Source: Ptychodera flava (Eukaryota; Hemichordata; Enteropneusta; Ptychoderidae). Taken from it: a stretch of 64,000 bases of DNA. Positions 12,038 to 24,905 of the stretch are shown here, piece by piece. Numbering within the stretch: the stretch's first letter is position 1; each line of letters starts with the position of its first letter. The stretch lies in contig NC_091938.1 of assembly GCF_041260155.1 (NCBI RefSeq), positions 18,870,632-18,934,631 on the forward strand, written 5' to 3'. The position numbers and the translations under genes were made by a program. The notes beneath the pieces were generated by a model. The model saw only the letters and a list, made by a program, of their open reading frames with translations, made no database searches and was not told the origin of the DNA.

Positions 12038-13423
12038 GCTTCACAAACTAGAAATGGTGTTGTTACTGTTAGGGCTTGTGAAGAGTCTACGACGGGAGGG
12101 CTCGTGTTTCTGCGCAAGGAGGATCTGATCACTATATTTTGCGCAAGTGTTTTGAGGGAAGGGTCATTGTATTCAATGGAGGGTGGCTAAAACGGCTAGA
12201 ACTATTAGAACAATAGATGACAATATCACGATTAAATTGAATTGCTCAGAGGCTAGGCTTATTTTGAAAACATGACTGAAGTCTGCATAAAATACGCACA
12301 ATTAAGATGTTACCAATAAACAATGCTACCTCGACCTATTGCAAAGAAAAATATGAATAAACATCTGGATAAAAGTGTTTTTTGTGCGTCATGCATTTTA
12401 TGAATAAACACACATTTTTTGTGATAAGTTCTGCTGAACAAAATATACAAATCATTAAACACATCTGCTTATCACATTCTTACTACAGCTCGATTGAAGC
12501 ATTTTTTTCTTATATCAGAAGAGTTTTCGTAATATCGCATTAATGCATTTACCAGAAGAACAATGAAAGCAATGAGGTGCAGACTTAGTAATTTTCATTC
12601 TTGACTTGTGAGTTTTTCAACTCAACTTCCAGTGGTCTTCTCGTAAGAGTTATCAGCACCCCCTCTACTCAAGGTTCTTATCCATTCGACGTTCAAGAGT
12701 CAATCCTTGACGGGATTAAGCGTGCAGCACATTATCGGAAAGTACTCCCATTGTGTAAACCAATACGCAGAACAGTTTCAGCAGAAATGGCCTTTTACTA
12801 TTATTTCACAGCGACCAGCTGGTACCCGTTTTGCTTTACCAACAGAGTGACTTCATAAATAGCACGTAGAGTACACACTCTTTAAATACACTAAATGGAA
12901 ATTCAATCAGACAGAAAAAGCGTCAGACATTGTAAAGCTACATTTAGAATTCCCTGATGTTACTGTCACGTGGTTTGCATTTAGATCATGCATTTTTGGG
13001 TCATTCCCCTGGCGAACTGTAATTTTCTGCATTCATTCAAAATTAATAGTTCTGTAAAAAAATGGAAAAAGGCTATTCATTTGAATCTTTTAAGTATTTC
13101 TGTTATCTTGAAGCTTTGTCAAAGAAGATTGATATTTGCCCTCTATCTCTACATTTCGAGATGTTAAAATATTAGCCGAGGACCACCTACGTTGTCAGTT
13201 TTTTCAATGTGCATATTTTTAATTCCCCGTTACATCAGCTTTCCAAATTTGCATGGCAATATATTTTCTTTTATCATTATCAAATATACGAGACACGAAT
13301 CTGTTTTCTCTCGGAAGGATATCAGACAATGTCTTGTTATTTTTCGAGACGAAACATTAATGTAGTCCCTGCATCCACCCGTGGAAATTAACTGCAGAAC
13401 ACAGCAGTGACAAAATTCGGTGA
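12038..13423. other. upstream region of GT2, no other gene seen
   Basis: Sequence is shared with 20083-21487 of unit 2. No TATA box or second gene could be supported. Confidence 0.4.
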
Positions 13424-13640
13424 TTAACCCTTTTGGTGCTGCAATTATTTCCCGCCAAAATTTGAGTACAACATTTTACAAATTTTTATGAATGTCTCTG
13501 TAGTTGTTTGATAATTTTGGAACAAATAGGCATAAAATTTAATCGGCTACCGTTTTTATCAAAATTTTGGCTGAAATAGAATTTACTGGGTTTCATTTTA
13601 TAAAGGCAACAAAAAATGATTTTGACGCTCAAAGGGTTAA
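13424..13640. mobile_element. piggyBac-like TTAA MITE, family 4 (unit 1)
   Basis: Begins TTAACCCTTTTGGTGC and ends GACGCTCAAAGGGTTAA, i.e. TTAA sites plus CCCTTT inverted termini. It is 217 bp with no coding capacity. The other unit has it at 21488-21706, so insertion predates the duplication. Confidence 0.85.
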
Positions 13641-13821
13641 TGATTCAGAAGGGCGAATTTCGATGATAGGGACGAGATAAAGCTATTGTATAGGTTGACG
13701 TCACAAACATTACTCAAACCTTAGGCTTTTAAAGAGTCTTAGTCCCAAGTATATCACACGATTACAAATTACTGTACTTATTTCCCGAGAAATATACATC
13801 TTAGGCGCTTTAAATAACATT

Positions 13822-14034
13822 CTTTGTTTGCCGTCCGCGTGCTGGTTGGTTTTCAGAGAAAATTAAGAAAACAAACACAATGTTAACACTATTACAAATA
13901 AAAATATTATTTTTCCGAAGGAAACCAAAGAAAACTTGAGCTTATGTTAATACACTTGTGTTTTTGTCTGTGTTTGTCTTTTTTCCTTGGTTGGCTGGTA
14001 GGTTTTTTCAAAAATCCAAGGACGGCAAACAAAG
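13822..14034. mobile_element. small inverted-repeat element (unit 1)
   Basis: Perfect 15-base terminal inverted repeats CTTTGTTTGCCGTCC and GGACGGCAAACAAAG flank about 180 bp of AT-rich DNA. The unit 2 copy is at 21888-22101. Confidence 0.75.
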
Positions 14035-14944
14035 TATTCTCTTTAATGGCTTTATCTTTCTATACAAAAACGATTGTGAGTTGATATGTATTTAATCGTA
14101 ACATTGTAAACTTTTGGGAGAAAGAGCAGCGAAACAATAATTATTAACCAAGCGACAAACTTTCTTGTCTATCTATATGTAAGTGCTTGGCCGGGGTTTG
14201 ATGAATTATTACTAATTCAAAACGTTGTGATCTAAAGTATTATGTAATTTGGCGTATACTATCTTAAAAATTTTGGTCTGATTTTAATAGATGGATATAA
14301 CTTGTAGAAATAATGTTGTATGCGTCATTAATGATTTGACACAGTTGATAGTGGCACCATAACGACATTTCCCCATACAGATTCCTGGCCGTTTCTGTTT
14401 ATGCAAATGGGCCATAATCCGTAATGACTTGGTTTGAATGTCAATAAGTACGCACTGATTTTGAACCTCCCCAGTTGACACAATTGTCATTGATTGGTTA
14501 AATAGGCTGTTCCAACTATCAGTAGTACCCCTCTAAGGTGAATATCCAATGTTCAAAACAATTACTGAAATACATACAGTATAGTTGCCTTAGAACTTTT
14601 AATGCAGAAGCATTGTTCCTTTTCTGCCAACTACGATTGTCTGCATCAGACACTGTGCATTTGTTTTCCAACAATGGAGGTAGCATGCTGCAAGTAAAGA
14701 TGTTCCCAAAATAGACATTATGATGCGATGCACAAACACAACCGAATGAGTCGCGGCACTAATAAATATCAGTGTATATCTTCAGTGCATTCCAGTGTAT
14801 ATCAGATTTCATAAAACTATTAGAAGCAGGAAATTATATCATAGTCTATATGGAAAGATGATTACGCAACAATAAATGATGATAATCGTTATCTTTTCGT
14901 AAAAGATCCAAAGAATTCGAATCCATGAAACCAAAACGAGTGCT
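14035..14944. other. end of unit 1, no gene recognised
   Basis: AT-rich DNA matching 22102-22997. No coding region supported. Confidence 0.4.
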
Positions 14945-14945
14945 G

Positions 14946-15735
14946 GCCGTCTGATAAATAAACTGGAACTTTGCGATCAATTAACTTTTTGAATAAAATC
15001 CTAAATAAAATTAATTCTTTGAACTTAGAAGCAAGTATCGAGAGTGCAATCGGACGGTAGTTACTTTTGTCATTGATATTGTTGTTTTTGTCCTTTATGA
15101 TGGGAACTAAAACAGTATCGGAAAGTCGACTGCGGCAAACAGCGTGCAAAAATATCGCTGTAAAACACATACTGAGTAAAATGGGAATCTTTATTGCTAG
15201 CATACATAAAATTTTCAGTTGAAAGATAGTCAGAGCCAGCAGATTTACCGGCCTATAGTTTCCCAGTGGCATCGCTAACGTCCCTAGTGTAAACAATAAC
15301 ATCATTATGGATAGTACACTTTTCAACAGTATCTAAAACAATCTCCTGGTCATCTGTAGTTTTCACAGAGTTGTGAAATCACGGTAATGGTTACACCACA
15401 CATGAGCAACATTTGCTTCGCCAGTACAGCCACCCAGCACATTGTTTGGCCAGGAGGAAGACTTTTTATTATTAACGGGGTACCAATTTTTTGTGGTTTA
15501 CACCTAAACGATTTTTGGCCATAGCATCATCAGCTTTCATTTGCTCTTCACGCCCGTAAGCGAGCATGAGTACAACGTTTAAAGTCATACAATGGACCAT
15601 TCTTGGGTAACCAGACTCACGCAATAATTTAAATGCGTCACGGGCAATTTCATAAATCTCTTTTAAACGGTCATTACAACCAACAACTGTACATCTTTTT
15701 CTATTTTCGGTACTGGAGCTAATTCGAGCAGTCAC
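14946..15735 (-). pseudogene. LINE remnant, duplicated inner segment
   Basis: Copy of 6189-6962 of the upstream LINE: N-terminal reverse transcriptase (DKSNYRPIALSILASKFKEL) and part of the linker (TENRKRCTVVGCNDRLKEI). It lacks the YADD part because the duplication edge cuts it off. Relative to unit 1 about 570 bp (6970-7545) are missing at its 5' side. Confidence 0.85.
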
Positions 15736-15973
15736 GAGGACATTTGTATAATTCGAGATATATATATATATTGTTGGGCAGCCTCTTGCGTAATATAAGG
15801 GGCGTTCACTGTTGGCACTATGCTTCGCTCATGGTATGTATTGCCGTTGGAGCACTCTGGTGAGTGCATATTTTTAATCCTCAACAATGTGTAACCGTAC
15901 CCTCTGTGCCCAAGTTCAGAGGTTGCCATAAAGCCATTATGGTGATAACCGGGAGGGCACATTGTATACATTT

Positions 15974-15977
<4 letters not shown>
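15736..15977. other. about 200 bp block unique to unit 2
   Basis: Sequence between a short (AT)n tract and the long one has no match in unit 1 at this place. It has no recognised coding function and may be an inserted repeat fragment. Confidence 0.35.

Positions 15978-16046
<69 letters not shown>
15978..16046. repeat. (AT)n microsatellite
   Basis: Pure AT tract, unit 2 counterpart of 7577-7755 and much shorter. Confidence 0.95.
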
Positions 16047-16804
16047 CAGTTACGTTCGGATAATCTACAGTTTACTTTATATACACACACTCCATCCCCA
16101 ACCCAAATCCCCACACACGAAAGTTGAAAGAGGATGACGGGTCAGCCACTTTCTGATGTCCGCACAAAATTATCCACGGCCCCTCCAAGCCGAAGAAACT
16201 GGCCAGTCCCTAATGCAACAACTTTGTTCAAGGAATGGCACAACGAATTTTGGGCGTTTTTTCCACCAAGAGACATGGGAGAAAGGACGAAGCTACGAAA
16301 CTTATGTAATCACAGGGTACAGATGGAAATAAATCACATGCATCTTTTAGGGGATTCCTGAGTTTTGGACAAGTATCATGGTGCGGTGCGTCGAACTGGT
16401 CCGTGGCACCTGGGTGATCAGAGGGTGATTGGCCCTGATTTCAGGCCGATCGTCCGTTTTCATGAGTGACAACCGGAGCGAACTTACTGACAGCGATTAT
16501 TCGTCGGGTTTTTAACTCTGTTTATGAAAGAACGTAGATTAAACATACATGCTATTTTTCTACCTGACGTAGGGAATTGAAAGAGATTATGACAGCTGGC
16601 GCGACTTTCTCCTTTACCCAAAGAATGCATTCTGCCACATTAATAATGATAAATGGTAAATTCAATTACCCTGAATCGTTGTGCAACCTCAGTAAAAGCA
16701 CTCAAATAGACCGTTTCATAATTTTAATCCGATGAAAATATAAGACCAGTTGCACAAAGGTAAGTTTCATAACATTTCTAAGAAAAGTATGTTTCCAAAA
16801 CGCG

Positions 16805-17330
16805 TCTCCTTTGTACGGCTGCGTTCACAAATAACGGGGGGGGGGGGGGGGTGGGCCTGGAGGATTCGCGATTGAATTTCTTTTTCAGATCCCCTCAGTA
16901 CCCTAAAAATTTTCAAGTCTCCCGTCTACATGATCAAAATTTTTCAAGGCCCCCCTCCAATTATCATATGGCCGCATTCTTATTGGGGATGCTCTCAAAG
17001 AAAATATAAACATGTATTTGGCAGTTCTACTCGCAGATGATCGACACTACATGTTATTAGCAGTGTATAGACTCCTTATTCCTATAAGACAAGTTCTTGG
17101 TTCATTTTTAAACGCATCAGTTTTTGTTTTTTGCACTTATCAATCTAAGCCGACTTGAGTTAATCCAACTCTGGCCAGATCAAAATGGCACCTGCTGAAG
17201 AGTCCACAAAATGACGATCATGAGAACGTAAGTATGTAAATTGTTAATTCCTGGCTACATTTTGCCCAATTGTCATGATGAAAAACTGAGCACAGTGACC
17301 TAGCAAAAATAATTTTTCAATATTAATCGA
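16805..17330. repeat. repeated 500-bp sequence with G-rich start (unit 2)
   Basis: Counterpart of 8540-9040, starting in CGGCTGCGTTCACAAATAAC with a longer poly-G run. The surrounding 16047-18004 has no gene. Confidence 0.55.
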
Positions 17331-18004
17331 CGACCATATACCATAAATTTAACGGTCACTTAATAGATATTTATGTTATATGTTATTTTTTTTTACATCA
17401 TTAAACATTGGGTTTTCCGGCACGAGAGCATATAAAATGCACGATTTGAAAGTTTTGATTTGATGTCTCGGGAAATATCAGGCGTCATTAATGTCTCCTC
17501 CTTAGAGGACAGACATGTTCCCCGTATTGTGACAAAGACGGAACCATCACTGCCCGGGCATTCTTACATGAACGTGGGGATTCTGAAATAATAGCGGTTA
17601 AAGTTTGTACCACTGTGAATTCTTGCTCGGAGAACTCTACATTGTAAAATTGTTTCATAGTCGGTCAACGGAAAGGCATGTGAAGATTGTTAACATAGAA
17701 GAATATTAAATTCAGTTCTAAGAAGCGTGGCTCCGATAATGCAGCACAAGGAAAATAACATGGAAGATGTTGATATGCTGTAATACTGCAGAAAGGAGTG
17801 TTCGGCTGACCAATGTGTCATTATGCAAGAGACTCACACAATGAGCCTCCGTTTGAGCAACGAGATTTTGTATAGCTAAGTCTACATGCAGGTGCCGACT
17901 ATGTGAACCATAGACTTTTGAGAATTGGGGCGTCTGTCATTAGTGACATTCTGACATACCTGTTTAACATGCTATGCTTTCTTCTGTTTTCCCAATGCTT
18001 TCCA

Positions 18005-18465
18005 GTGTGCTAGGGCCATTCTCCTTTACAAGGGTTCAGGTAGTGTGAACGATAATTCGAATGTTGATAAGGTAGTATACGCCTCGAAAGTGAAAGCTTA
18101 AACGTTTGCTCAAACTATCCTGACTGGAACTTGCAACCATTCTCTTACCAAATTAACAACAAAAATCGAGGGATCACCGTACAAAGTTTGGAACTAGCGA
18201 AACAAATTACCCAACATTTTGCGATATTTGATATTCAAAATGGCCGCCATTCTTGTGTTAACTCTATGGGGAAAATTAAACTTTGGATTTTCGAAAGACT
18301 AAGCCGGTAAAAGTTTTCTTTCTCTAAGAGCTTCAAAATGAGTCCCGCAAGTGGTAGATCAAAGAGGATTATGTAGAAATTTGAGAGTCCGAATATCTAT
18401 CCCCCAGGGGGCGTTCTACCTTAACACTACCTGAACCCTAGCTGAGCAGAATTACCCTAGCACAC
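18005..18465. mobile_element. hairpin element with nested TTAA MITE (unit 2)
   Basis: Arms at 18005-18046 and 18424-18465 enclose a family 1 MITE (18067-18424). Same structure as 9731-10190, so both insertions predate the tandem duplication. Confidence 0.75.
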
Positions 18466-18876
18466 TGAAGTCACAAAGTTCTGAGCCAAGCATTACGAAT
18501 TTCATATAGAAACGCGTACGGAATGGTCTAGGTTTGCTTGCTGTTTTTGGTAGTTGTAGTCTGCCTAATTAACGTTATCAAATGTTATGTACTCGGCAAA
18601 TGTGTATAGCTCTCAGTTATTATTACACGTGCACAAGAAATCCACCATAACTGGAGTATGCAAAATTATTTTGATTGCTTGAGTAGCATGTCAGGCATAC
18701 AGCCTCTTCGAAACTGTTGACAAATGTGTATTACGATTAAGAGCACAGCTTCATACATGTACATGGCATGTATTGTACACACGACAATATGAGCGTGCAT
18801 ATCGCTCGGTTTAACAATTTCAAGTAAGTATGATCATGGCAAATATACTACTGATATTCAGGTGGTTCTAACGTCG

Positions 18877-20082
18877 TCAGGCGCATTTGAGTAATTCTGA
18901 ATCATCTTTGCAATGTCCGCCTTCTGTCAGATACCAATGTCCCCAGTTCTTTGCTTGACTAATCTTGGTGTCAACTCCTACAATATAGTTTACTTGGATG
19001 ACTATAGGTTTTGTAATCTCACGCAGGGTGGCATTGGTGTACCAAAGACCCGATACAAAGTTCTCGAGGGGTAATGTCTTAATCCTCACGGGATTTTTCT
19101 GGAGTACCCGTCTAAGGGTATTTATTTCGGATTCAGAATTCAACATCTCTTTTTGTTCATGTCCTTGCTCATCCATGCGCATTTTGAACTCCGTAAACAT
19201 GAGATACCATACCGTCTTAGTCGATGTACTTGCGTTGAGGTATAGGAAACCACCCGAGATACCTTTACCATTCACGTTGTTGGACACCGACACAATATCA
19301 AAACCTTGGGATCTACCTATTACCGAGAGAGCATCATCAAACCACACTGCGTCAGATTCGATGAGGGCGACAGGAATATTACTCTGTAACAAAACGAGTA
19401 TGACCCATGTCCTCAAGAGAATGAATCGGTTATAATTCACATATCCAAAGGACAATTTGAAACCAATGTCGTAAGGTAGGAGCGACACTTGCAGCTCGCG
19501 GTTCCATGTGGCTAGACCATCCAGTGCATCGTGATCAGTCGCTATGAAGAGAACCCGAGGCAGCACTCCCATGCATTTGACGTTACATACCCAGCTCTTG
19601 GTGATGTTTATGTAGCCACGGTTGAAGAATTGTAAGGTGACGAAGCCATACTGCATTGCGATGTTTCTTGCGAGGGACACTATCGAGGAAATGGGCTGCT
19701 CCCCGGAGGCCAACGCTCGTTTCCCGGCCTTGCCCTCATTCTCCGTTATTTGCTGTTTCGGTTCAACCGAAATGGTTAGTTTGTCTGCATGGGGAGCAGA
19801 TGTGTATTTGACTTCGTGATTGCGCGTGGATGGATGTAGCGAACTACTAGTATATGACCGATTACTGGTATTTTTATCATCCAGCAGGTGTATCTCCTCG
19901 TCCCCAGCGCGGATCAGAATCTCTCCAGTTTCCGATAAAGTATAGTGATAGAAACTTTCATCTTCATCGGGGATAGATAGCTCCTGAATAGCGCTGTATT
20001 TTGACAAAAGTCGATAAAGAAAGGCGATTGCCACTAAAGCAAAGAAACACCGCAAAGGTGAACTCATGTTATGGGGAGACAT
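18877..20082 (-). CDS. GT3: intronless type II Golgi glycosyltransferase, PF03407-like
   Basis: Intact single-exon frame of 401 residues and tandem paralogue of GT2. It has the same signal-anchor, YGFVTLQFF block, WVCNVKCMG, RFILLRTW, ESDAVWFDD and C-terminal GHCKDDSELLKC. The stem carries a small net insertion and most of the substitutions against GT2 (for example PSTRNHEV in place of PSMGNHEV). The catalytic region differs at only a few positions, such as RSQGFD in place of RSQDFD. Both copies look functional. Specificity is unknown. Confidence 0.9.
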   Translation of the reverse strand: MSPHNMSSPLRCFFALVAIAFLYRLLSKYSAIQELSIPDEDESFYHYTLSETGEILIRAGDEEIHLLDDKNTSNRSYTSSSLHPSTRNHEVKYTSAPHADKLTISVEPKQQITENEGKAGKRALASGEQPISSIVSLARNIAMQYGFVTLQFFNRGYINITKSWVCNVKCMGVLPRVLFIATDHDALDGLATWNRELQVSLLPYDIGFKLSFGYVNYNRFILLRTWVILVLLQSNIPVALIESDAVWFDDALSVIGRSQGFDIVSVSNNVNGKGISGGFLYLNASTSTKTVWYLMFTEFKMRMDEQGHEQKEMLNSESEINTLRRVLQKNPVRIKTLPLENFVSGLWYTNATLREITKPIVIQVNYIVGVDTKISQAKNWGHWYLTEGGHCKDDSELLKCA

Positions 20083-21487
20083 GCTTCACAAACTAGAAAT
20101 GGTGTTGTTACTGTTAGGGCTTGTGAAGAGTCTACGACGGGAGGGCTCGTGTTTCTGCGCAAGGAAGATCTGATCATTATATTTTGCGCAAGTGTTTTGA
20201 GGGAAGGGACATTGTATTCAACGGAGGGTGGCTAAAACGGCTAGAACTATTAGAACAATAGATGACAATATCACGATTAAATGGAATTGCTCAAAGGCGA
20301 GGTTTATTTTGAAAAGATGATTGAAGTCTGCATAAAATACGCACAATTTAGATGTTGCTAATAAACAATGTGACTTCGACTTATTGCGAAGACAAAATAG
20401 GAAATAAACATCTGGATAAAGGTGACTTTTGTGCGTCATGCATTTTATGAATAAACACACATTTTTTTGGTGATAAGTTCTGCTGAACAAAACACACACA
20501 CAAATCATTAAACACATCTGGTTATCACATTCTTACTACAGCTCGATTGAAGCATTTTTTCTAATATCAGAAGAGTTTTCGTAATATTGCATTAATGTGT
20601 TTACCAGAAGAACGATGAAAGCAATGAGGTGCAGACTTAGTAATTTTCATTCTTGACCTGTGAGTTCTTCAACTCAACTTCCTGTGGTCTTCTTATAGCC
20701 GTAAGAGTTATCAGCACCCCCCTACTCAATTTCGTCAAGTTCCTTATCCATTCAACGTTTAAGAGTTAACCTTTGACGGGCTTAAGCGTGAAACAGATTA
20801 TCGGAAAGTACTTCCTTTGTGTAAATCTAATACGTAGAACAGTTTCAGCTGAAATGTCCTTTTACTATTATTTCACAGCGACCAGCTGGTACCCTTTTTG
20901 CTCTACCAACAGAATGCCTTATATAACGTATAGTACACACTCTTCAAAAACACTAAATGGAAATTCAATCAGACAAAAAAAGCGTCAGACATTGTAAAGA
21001 TTCATTTTAGCATTGCCTGATGTTACTGTCACGTGGTTTGCATTCAGATCATGCATTTTTGGGGTCATTCCCCCGGCGAAAAGTAATTTTCTGCATTCAT
21101 TCAAAATTAATAGTTCTGTGAAAAAATGGGAAAAAGGCTATTCATTTGAATCTTTTAAGTATTTCTGTTATCTTGAAGCTTTGTCAAAGAAGGTTGATAT
21201 TTGCCCTCTATCTCTACATTTTGAGATGTTAAATATTAGCCGAGGACCACCTACGTTGTAAGTTTTTTCAATGTGCATATTTTTAATTCCCCGTTACATC
21301 AGCTTTCCAAATTTGCATGGCAATATATTTTCTTTTATCCTTATCAAATATACGAGACACGAATCTGTTTCCTCTCGGAAGGATATCAGACAATGTCTTG
21401 TTATTTTTCGAGACGAAACATTAATGTAGTCCCTGCATCCACCCGTGGAAATTAACTGCAGAACACAGCAGTGACAAAATTCGGTGA
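20083..21487. other. upstream region of GT3, no other gene seen
   Basis: Matches 12038-13423. Short open frames here are not conserved in length between units. Confidence 0.4.
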
Positions 21488-21706
21488 TTAACCCTTTGGG
21501 TGCTGCAATTATTTCCCGCCAAAATTTGAGTACAACATTTTACAATTTTTTTATGAATGTCTCTGTAGTTGTTTGATAATTTTGGAACAAATAGGCATAA
21601 AATTTAATCGGCTACAGTTTTTTATCAAAATTTTGGCTGAAATAAAGTTTACTGGGTTTCATTTTATAAAGGCGACAAAAAATGACTTTGGCGCTCAAAG
21701 GGTTAA
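21488..21706. mobile_element. piggyBac-like TTAA MITE, family 4 (unit 2)
   Basis: Begins TTAACCCTTTGGGTGC and ends GGCGCTCAAAGGGTTAA; 219 bp; counterpart of 13424-13640. Confidence 0.85.
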
Positions 21707-21887
21707 TGATTCAGAAGGGCGAATTTCGATGATACAGACGAGATATAGCTATTGTATAGGTTGAGGCCACAAACATTACTCAAACCTTTGGCTTTTAAAG
21801 AGCCTTAGTCCCAAGTATATCACACGATTACAAATTACTGTACTTATTTCCCGAGAAATATAAATCTTAGGCGCTTTAAATAACATT

Positions 21888-22101
21888 CTTTGTTTGCCGT
21901 CCGCATGCTGGTAGGTTTTCAGAGAAAATTAAGAAAACAAACACAATGTTAACACTATTACAAATAAAAATATTATTTTTCCGAAGGAAACCAAAGAAAA
22001 CTTGAGCTTATGTTAATACACTTGTGTTTTTGTCTGTGTTTGTCTTTTTTCCTTGGTTGGCTGGTAGGTTTTTTTCAAAAATCCAAGGACGGCAAACAAA
22101 G
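21888..22101. mobile_element. small inverted-repeat element (unit 2)
   Basis: Same 15-base CTTTGTTTGCCGTCC termini as the unit 1 copy at 13822-14034. Confidence 0.75.
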
Positions 22102-23922
22102 TATTTTCTTTAATGGCTTTATCTTTCTATACAAAAACGATTGTGAGTGGATATGTATTTAATCGTAACATTGTAAACATTTGGGAGAAATAGTAGTGAA
22201 ACAATAATTATTAGCAAAGTGACAAACTTTCTTCTCTATATATATGTAAGTGCTTGGCCAGGGTTTTGATGAATTATTACTAATTCAAAATGTTGTGATC
22301 TAAAGTATTATGTAATTTGGCGTATACTATCTTAAAAATTTTGGTCTGATTTTAATAGATGGATATAACTTGTAAAAATAATGTTGTATGCGTCATTAAT
22401 GATTTGACACAGTTGATAACGACATTTCCCCATACAGATTCTTGGCCATTTCTGTTTATGCAAATGAGCCATAGTCCATAAGGACTTGGTTTGAATGTCA
22501 ATATGTACGCACTGATTTTGAAGCTCCCAAGTTGACAAAATTGTCATTGATTGGTTGAATAGGCTGTTCCAACGATCGCTAGTACCCCTCTAAGGTGAAT
22601 ATCCGATGTTCAAAACAATTACTGAAATATAACAGTACAGTTGCCTGAGAACTTTTAAAGCAGAAGCATTGTTCCTTTTCTGCCAACTACGATTGTCTGC
22701 ATCAGACACTGTGCATTTGTTTTCCAACAATGGAGGTAGCATGCTGCAAGTAAAGATGTTCCCAAAATAGACATTATGATGCGATGCACAAACACAACCG
22801 GATGAGTCGCGGCACTAGTAAATATCATTGTATATCTTCAGTGCATTCCAGTGTATATCAGATTTCATAAACCTATTAGAAGCAGGGAATTATATCATAG
22901 TCTATATGGAAAGATGATTACGCAACAATAAATGATGATAATCGTTATCTTTTCGTAAAAGATCCACAGAATTCGAATCCATGAAACCAAAACGAGTGAT
23001 AGCCGTTAGGTCTGAGAGCTATCATTGCATAAACTTTTCGTATCTCATGCATACACGTAAAAGTTTGGAGTGAAAGGGATAGGGTGTATGTTAGTGCTCT
23101 TAGAAGTATTTTATCAGTGGATATGGACATAGTTCAAAAGTTAGACTGTTCAATATATTTTTTCGGACTAGTTCTTAGGGTAGCTTTAGCGCTCTTTACG
23201 ATTTTCAGGTGTACACCAAATCGGATTAACAATATCTTGCATTGAGAATCGGACATTTTTATGGGTGTGTGACCACTTACCCGACGCCAGGAAAGCAATT
23301 GGTTTCGTGCAGCGTGTCAAATAAATTCGGGCCACACTCGATCCCAATCGATAAAACAAATAGATTTTGTTTTCAATGCGATTCTAAATTACAGTCCGTC
23401 TTCCGGACCATTCTAGCAAATTTGAGCGAAATTCGATGAATTTACATTAAACCTTTAACGAAACTCCAGTACAAGCTTGTCAGATATACCTTTGAACGAC
23501 ATCTAACGGTATATCTTATAAGCGCCTGAAACATCTTAATTGCAAACCACGGTTATCTAATTTAGTTGTTTAGTTGTGCTCACCCAGACGCTGGACAGGC
23601 CACAACTTACAATAGTTACATGAATAATTCATTTACTTGAGATGGCATAATATAATGTTGATTTCTGCATCGTTTTATTACCATCATAATTTGAAATGCT
23701 TGGTGTTTTCCGATTCTGCACTATGATTTGATGTCGGACTTATGAATCTTTTTGAATCGTTACAAAAAAAAACAACGAAAAAACCACAGGAAAGCGCTGA
23801 TGCGAAGTGCTGTGCCGATGAGCTGGAGGACTGGACATCATGCTTTGCCGTAATATTAAATTAATTTTACATATTTACATTATTTCACTGAAATAGCGTA
23901 AATCTTGTCATTCACCGTTAGC

Positions 23923-24034
<112 letters not shown>

Positions 24035-24363
24035 AACTTTGATAAAAACCGTGCAAAATATTAAAAAGTGATAAAACACGAGCCGACAAATTTCTAGAAA
24101 GAGAAATAGTAGCACAAAGAAGGAACCTTCGTGAAAATTAAAATCAACTACGACGCAACACAACCTAAAACGCAAACACGCTACACTTGGATCGTATTAT
24201 CAAATATCTAGCTTGAGAAACAAGGGCCATACATTAATGCAATGTTTTGTAAAAAAAAACCAGGCGAATGATGAGAAAACAACATCATGATGTGTATTGA
24301 TAATTTTGTCGTGACAATAAACATTTACTCTTTAAGTGCGTTATAGCAATAAACTTAATGAAT

Positions 24364-24905
24364 GAGTATTGTGAATTCAAGATTAATTTTATTTGTGAAT
24401 CGTATTTGTCAACCTTACAGGATAATAAGTTAAGAATTGCACTTTGTAGACTCAGAACTTCTTCACATCAGTTAAGAATTGAGACTGATCGTAAATATAA
24501 TGTTGCAAGAAACGAGCGAATATGTTTACATTGTAAGTTAAATGTCATCGAAGACGAATATCATTTTTGTTTTGTCTTCCCTTTTTATAACGATCTGCTC
24601 CAGAAATACCTTCCTGTTTATTTTCATACAAATCATACCTATTAGAAATTCCTTCAACTTATGCAACTGCAAAATGGACGGGTTATTTATTTTGCAAAGT
24701 ATGTTTATTTCGCAAACAAACGAAGAGAAAAATTTGTAACTAATGAATAGATTAATAGTGTTATCTTGTTCGTGTATCAAGATTTTGTATTGAAGATTTA
24801 TTTATTCTCTGTGTTCTTGTGACGATGTATACGTATTCTTTATTTATTACTGTACCATAGGCTGGAGGTCAAAGTACTAAATAAAACATTATTATTATTA
24901 TCACA
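24364..24905 (+). mobile_element. LINE 3' end with target-site duplication
   Basis: Flanked by perfect 9-base direct repeats TTAATGAAT (24355-24363 and 24906-24914). It encodes the last part of a LINE ORF2, including LRTSSHQLRIETDR, a CxxC pair (ICLHCKLN) and EDEYHF, typical of the C-terminal zinc-knuckle region. It ends with CTGGAGGTCAAAGTACTAAA, an AATAAA and an (ATT)n tail. The paralogous site near 52858 is empty. It is a 5'-truncated, recent retrotransposition. Confidence 0.9.

Larger units (their letters stand above)
14946..22998. repeat. tandem duplication, unit 2 (contains GT3)
   Basis: Second copy of the unit described at 6189-14945, in the same orientation. Its far end is marked by CCAAAACGAGTG at about 22988, the same bases that precede the LINE fragment at the unit 1/unit 2 junction. 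Confidence 0.9.
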
